From DATAEE01 sp036257535 (lineage in GTDB: Bacteria; Acidobacteriota; Vicinamibacteria; Vicinamibacterales; 2-12-FULL-66-21): a DNA stretch of 64,000 nucleotides. The notes beneath the pieces are model-generated. The model saw only the letters and a list, made by a program, of their open reading frames with translations, was not told the DNA's origin and made no database searches. The stretch spans positions 1-64,000 of the forward strand of contig DATAFJ010000239.1 of the NCBI GenBank assembly GCA_036257535.1, written 5' to 3'. Made by a program: the position numbers and the translations under genes. Every line of letters starts with the position of its first letter. Within the stretch, counting starts at the first letter, position 1. Shown here piece by piece: positions 61,605 to 64,000 of this stretch.

Positions 61605-62327
61605 ATGACCGACTACCACCGTTGGTACAGCCACCGTCTTGGCCGGGAAATGGGCGTCGCCGTCTTCGGCCACTGGGGCCCCCCGATGCTCATCTTCCCA
61701 ACGACCGGGGGCGACGAATGGGAGTACGAACGCCAGAACATGATTGCGGCAATGGGGCCCGCGATCGAGGCCGGGCGGATCAAGATCTTCTGCTTGAACA
61801 CGAACCACGCCGACTCGTTCGGCAATCACGGGGCCCATCCGCTCCACCGCAGCTGGATGCAAAGGCAGTACGACGAGTACGTCCGCCAGGAAGTCGTGCC
61901 CTTCATCTTCAGCCACTGCCGCACGTCCGGCGTTCCGATCTGGACGATGGGTGCGTCGCTCGGCGCGTATCATGCCGCAAACACGCTCTTCAAGTATCCC
62001 GATGTCGTGAAGCGATGCTACGCGCTCTCGGGTGTGTACGACATGCGCCGCTCAATGGACGGCTTCTACGACGACCACTTCTACTTCAACAACCCGGTCG
62101 ACTATCTCGCCAATCTCTCGGATCCCTGGACGCTCGGGCTCCTGGCGTCGTGCGAGATCCATATCGCTACCGGATCCGGTCCCTGGGAGAACAGCGGCGA
62201 GTCCTACCGTCTCTCGAGCATCCTGAGCGGCCGCGGCATCCGTCATCATCTCGACGACTGGGGACCGATGGGCGGTCATGACTGGCCGTACTGGAAGAAG
62301 CAGATGCAGGGGTACCTGGGGATTTAA
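61605..62327 (+). CDS. second alpha/beta-hydrolase esterase (putative esterase family)
   Basis: Start at ATG 61605 gives a 240-residue hydrolase with YHRWYSHRLGREMGVAVFGH, LIFPTTGGDEWEYERQNMIA, RIKIFCLNTNHADSFGNHGA, VPIWTMGASLGAYHAANTLF with nucleophile Ser118 (GASLG), MRRSMDGFYDDHFYFNNPVD and a late His in GPMGGHDWPYWKKQMQ. It belongs to the COG4947-like esterase group whose substrates are unknown. It diverges from the ATP-grasp gene, with about 25 bases between the starts, and converges on the M29 gene. A longer in-frame reading from 61080 overlaps the ATP-grasp gene and was rejected. Confidence 0.85.
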   Translation: MTDYHRWYSHRLGREMGVAVFGHWGPPMLIFPTTGGDEWEYERQNMIAAMGPAIEAGRIKIFCLNTNHADSFGNHGAHPLHRSWMQRQYDEYVRQEVVPFIFSHCRTSGVPIWTMGASLGAYHAANTLFKYPDVVKRCYALSGVYDMRRSMDGFYDDHFYFNNPVDYLANLSDPWTLGLLASCEIHIATGSGPWENSGESYRLSSILSGRGIRHHLDDWGPMGGHDWPYWKKQMQGYLGI

Positions 62328-62413
62328 GGGGTCAGACCCCATTTTTCGTTTTTCGTAAATGTTGCCGCGAACACTGAACGTTTACGAAAAGCGAAAAAAT
62401 GGGGTCTGACCCC
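62328..62413. repeat. 86-bp inverted repeat ending in GGGGTCAGACCCC, bidirectional terminator-like
   Basis: Left and right arms of about 36 bases match with one indel and few mismatches around GCCGCGAACACTG. Each outer end is itself a small palindrome (GGGGTCAGACCCC, GGGGTCTGACCCC) followed inward by AT-rich ATTTTTCGTTTTTCGTAAA. It fills the gap between two convergent genes (stops at 62327 and 62416). The form is known as a dispersed element in several GC-rich genomes; here it also can end both transcripts. Confidence 0.85.
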
Positions 62414-62415
62414 CT

Positions 62416-63441
62416 TTACAGCGCAAACTTGTCCAGCAGGTAGCGGCCCTTCTCGATCACCTGGTCGTCGTCGATCCAGACGTCGCACTCGCGCGTCAGG
62501 ACGTCGACGTGAGTCGTCGACTTCCAGTCGGCGCCGGTCTGCGAGCCGTACGGATCGCCGAATGCGATGTGGACGCCCGGCACCTTCTCGTCCTGGAGGA
62601 GCACGCCGATCATGCGCTCCACTCCCAGGTTTGTCCCGAACGCCAGCTCGCCGACGCGATCGCTGTAGGTGTCGGCATGGCAGTAGGCCCAGAACTCGCG
62701 TTCGAGCTCGCGGCGATCCGAGCTGGCGGCGACGAGCCGTCCGCCCTCGATGCGAAGGGTGAGTGGCGACTCGCGCAAGTCCCCGTACTTCGGGCCGAAG
62801 TAATCCCCGGCCGGACCGTCGCACACGAAGACGCCATCGACTGATGCCGGCGTCGTGAACACTTCGCCGGCGGGCAGGTTCGACCAGTATCGCGTGCTGA
62901 TAAGGCCGCTCGTCTTGACCCAGTCCCAGGCGGGATTGAAGGTCGCCGTGAACGCGGTGCCGCCGGGCGTGGCCACGCTGAGCCGGGATGCGTGACGCAT
63001 CCGCTCGCGCAGCCGCTCGCTCAAACGATCGACGAGGCGATAATCGGCGCGCATGCCTTCCATCATGATCTGTGGCGTGACGCCGACCATGTGCGCGTAC
63101 CGCATCGCTCGACGCTCGACGAGCCCGACGATCGCCATCCGGGCCTTCAGCTCACCTTCGAGCGGCTGGACGCACAGGATGCCGGCATCGGCCGCTTGGA
63201 GCGCGGCCAGGATTTCTGGAGGTGTGGCGGTGAGGGGACGCACCGCAACGTCCTCGATGCGCACGGCGTCGGCCCTGGCGCCGGCCGCGTCGAGCGCGGT
63301 CAGAAGGCTCGCCGCCACCTCGCGGCTGGCGTCATCCGCGATGAGCGCCACACGCTCGCCGCGCTGAATCGCCAGACACACGTCGACCGCGTTCCTGGCG
63401 CCTTCCATCAACTCAGCACGTACGGGGCCGAAAACGGTCAT
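62416..63441 (-). CDS. M29 family aminopeptidase
   Basis: M29 aminopeptidases are dimeric metal-dependent enzymes (aminopeptidase T/AmpS type). The 341-residue product contains GARNAVDVCLAIQRGERVAL, LSVATPGGTAFTATFNPA, PAGEVFTTPASVDGVFVCDG, ADTYSDRVGELAFGTNLGVE with metal Glu, VHIAFGDPYGSQTGADWKST with metal His region, and STTHVDVLTRECDVWIDD. Start ATG 63441 overlaps the upstream ATP-grasp stop (ATGA), so translation is coupled. Confidence 0.9.
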   Translation of the reverse strand: MTVFGPVRAELMEGARNAVDVCLAIQRGERVALIADDASREVAASLLTALDAAGARADAVRIEDVAVRPLTATPPEILAALQAADAGILCVQPLEGELKARMAIVGLVERRAMRYAHMVGVTPQIMMEGMRADYRLVDRLSERLRERMRHASRLSVATPGGTAFTATFNPAWDWVKTSGLISTRYWSNLPAGEVFTTPASVDGVFVCDGPAGDYFGPKYGDLRESPLTLRIEGGRLVAASSDRRELEREFWAYCHADTYSDRVGELAFGTNLGVERMIGVLLQDEKVPGVHIAFGDPYGSQTGADWKSTTHVDVLTRECDVWIDDDQVIEKGRYLLDKFAL

Positions 63442-64000
63442 CGATCTGATTGTACGCCAGAGCTTGCCCCGAGCGAATCGATCACGAACGCCGGCACCTG
63501 CCCGCCGCCGGACGTGACGTTGGCGAGGCCCGATGCGCTCAAACGTGTCAGGTATCCACCAAGTCTTCCGCGGAAGAGAAATGGCGCGAAGTCCACGAGC
63601 AGCTCCCTCTCAACGACGCCATCGTCCGTGCAGACCGGGAACGTTTCACGCCTGATTGGAATCCGCTCCTGCACGATCCAGGCGCGCTCGGGCTCTCGCA
63701 GGGCTCGATCGATCGCGTCATCCCAGTCCTTCGGCCCTGTTTCCCAACCCAGTGTGACGCCGCTGCCGCCGTATTCGTCGCTCGGCTTGAGGACGAGTCC
63801 TTCGCGTCGTTGGCGAACGTATGCGACGAGATCGATCGATGTGCCACCTCTCGTTGTTCGACCCTCGGCAAGCCGCCTCGTCCACGGCACGTGGCGCGCG
63901 ATGATGTCGCGCTCGTCGGTCGTGAACAGATGCTGGTGCCGATCGTCGGTCAGCAGCGCGAAGAACGTCTTCTTGTGCGGGAGCTTGCACCGAAACGTGT
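63438..64000 (-). CDS. circularly permuted ATP-grasp protein, C-terminal part (5' end outside the window)
   Basis: The frame is open to the window edge and ends at 63438. The visible 187 residues (TFRCKLPHKKTFFALLTDDR, LVLKPSDEYGGSGVTLGWET, RAWIVQERIPIRRETFPVCT, LLVDFAPFLFRGRLGGYLTR, LSASGLANVTSGGGQVPAFV) match the end of circularly permuted type ATP-grasp (DUF404/407-like) proteins. They are often linked to peptide-bond-forming enzymes. The M29 aminopeptidase overlaps its stop by ATGA. The first residues of the gene, and thus the full architecture, are not visible. Confidence 0.85.
   Translation of the reverse strand, partial: TFRCKLPHKKTFFALLTDDRHQHLFTTDERDIIARHVPWTRRLAEGRTTRGGTSIDLVAYVRQRREGLVLKPSDEYGGSGVTLGWETGPKDWDDAIDRALREPERAWIVQERIPIRRETFPVCTDDGVVERELLVDFAPFLFRGRLGGYLTRLSASGLANVTSGGGQVPAFVIDSLGASSGVQSDR

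Overview
The window is about 65% GC, gene-dense, and reads as a chromosomal segment from an Acidobacteriota bacterium, most likely class Vicinamibacteria (inference). The evidence is an ADOP-type duplicated permease, a long VWFA-domain protein of the acidobacterial type, winged-helix regulators fused to membrane or propeller domains, many twin-arginine or Sec signal peptides, and short dispersed GCAGCCCT/AGGGCTGC hairpins. No rRNA, tRNA, CRISPR array, insertion sequence or phage gene was seen.

Layout. 1-1368: the start of an exported protein, then tatC and tatA. 1473-9026: a C-terminal processing protease, smc, a Ste24-like M48 protease and a DUF3291 fusion protein. 9018-12292: a winged-helix/propeller regulator, an amino-acid permease and a small cupredoxin. 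12368-23830 (minus strand) is the conserved translation and RNA block, in transcription order rimO, [terminator-like hairpin], rimP, nusA, infB, ylxP, rbfA, nrnA, truB, rpsO, pnp. 23851-31425: asnS, a TIM-barrel isomerase, an AmgK/MurU-like cell-wall recycling pair, a CYTH enzyme, a MidA-like methyltransferase and an HtrA/Do protease. 31472-41726: an M24 peptidase, the VWFA protein, small membrane and exported proteins, a zinc-ribbon protein coupled to glycogen phosphorylase and a threonine dehydratase, then exported asparaginase-like and P1 peptidases. 41766-45171: a GGDEF response regulator and a two-gene unit in which a C39-like cysteine peptidase is fused to TPR, POTRA-like and outer-membrane-barrel regions, next to a small exported protein with a Gly-Gly pair before a C-terminal hydrophobic helix. 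45263-50310: an amidohydrolase, a flavin oxidase, small proteins, a DinB protein and tryptophan 2,3-dioxygenase. 50358-57116 (minus): a PQQ-type propeller, a membrane-embedded winged-helix regulator, a CreD-like protein and the ADOP permease. 57178-64000: an exported RidA homologue, a propeller protein, and a cluster of two esterases, two ATP-grasp enzymes (one cut by the window edge) and an M29 aminopeptidase.

How the genes fit together. The rimP-nusA-infB-rbfA-truB-rpsO-pnp block supplies transcription termination, initiation, ribosome maturation and RNA decay, and probably controls itself through NusA at the hairpin before rimP. TatC/TatA can export the twin-arginine proteins seen at 39471, 45263 and 46937. 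The best candidates for something new are the peptidase-POTRA-barrel fusion with its Gly-Gly partner (42754-45171) and the ATP-grasp/esterase/aminopeptidase cluster (59610-64000).
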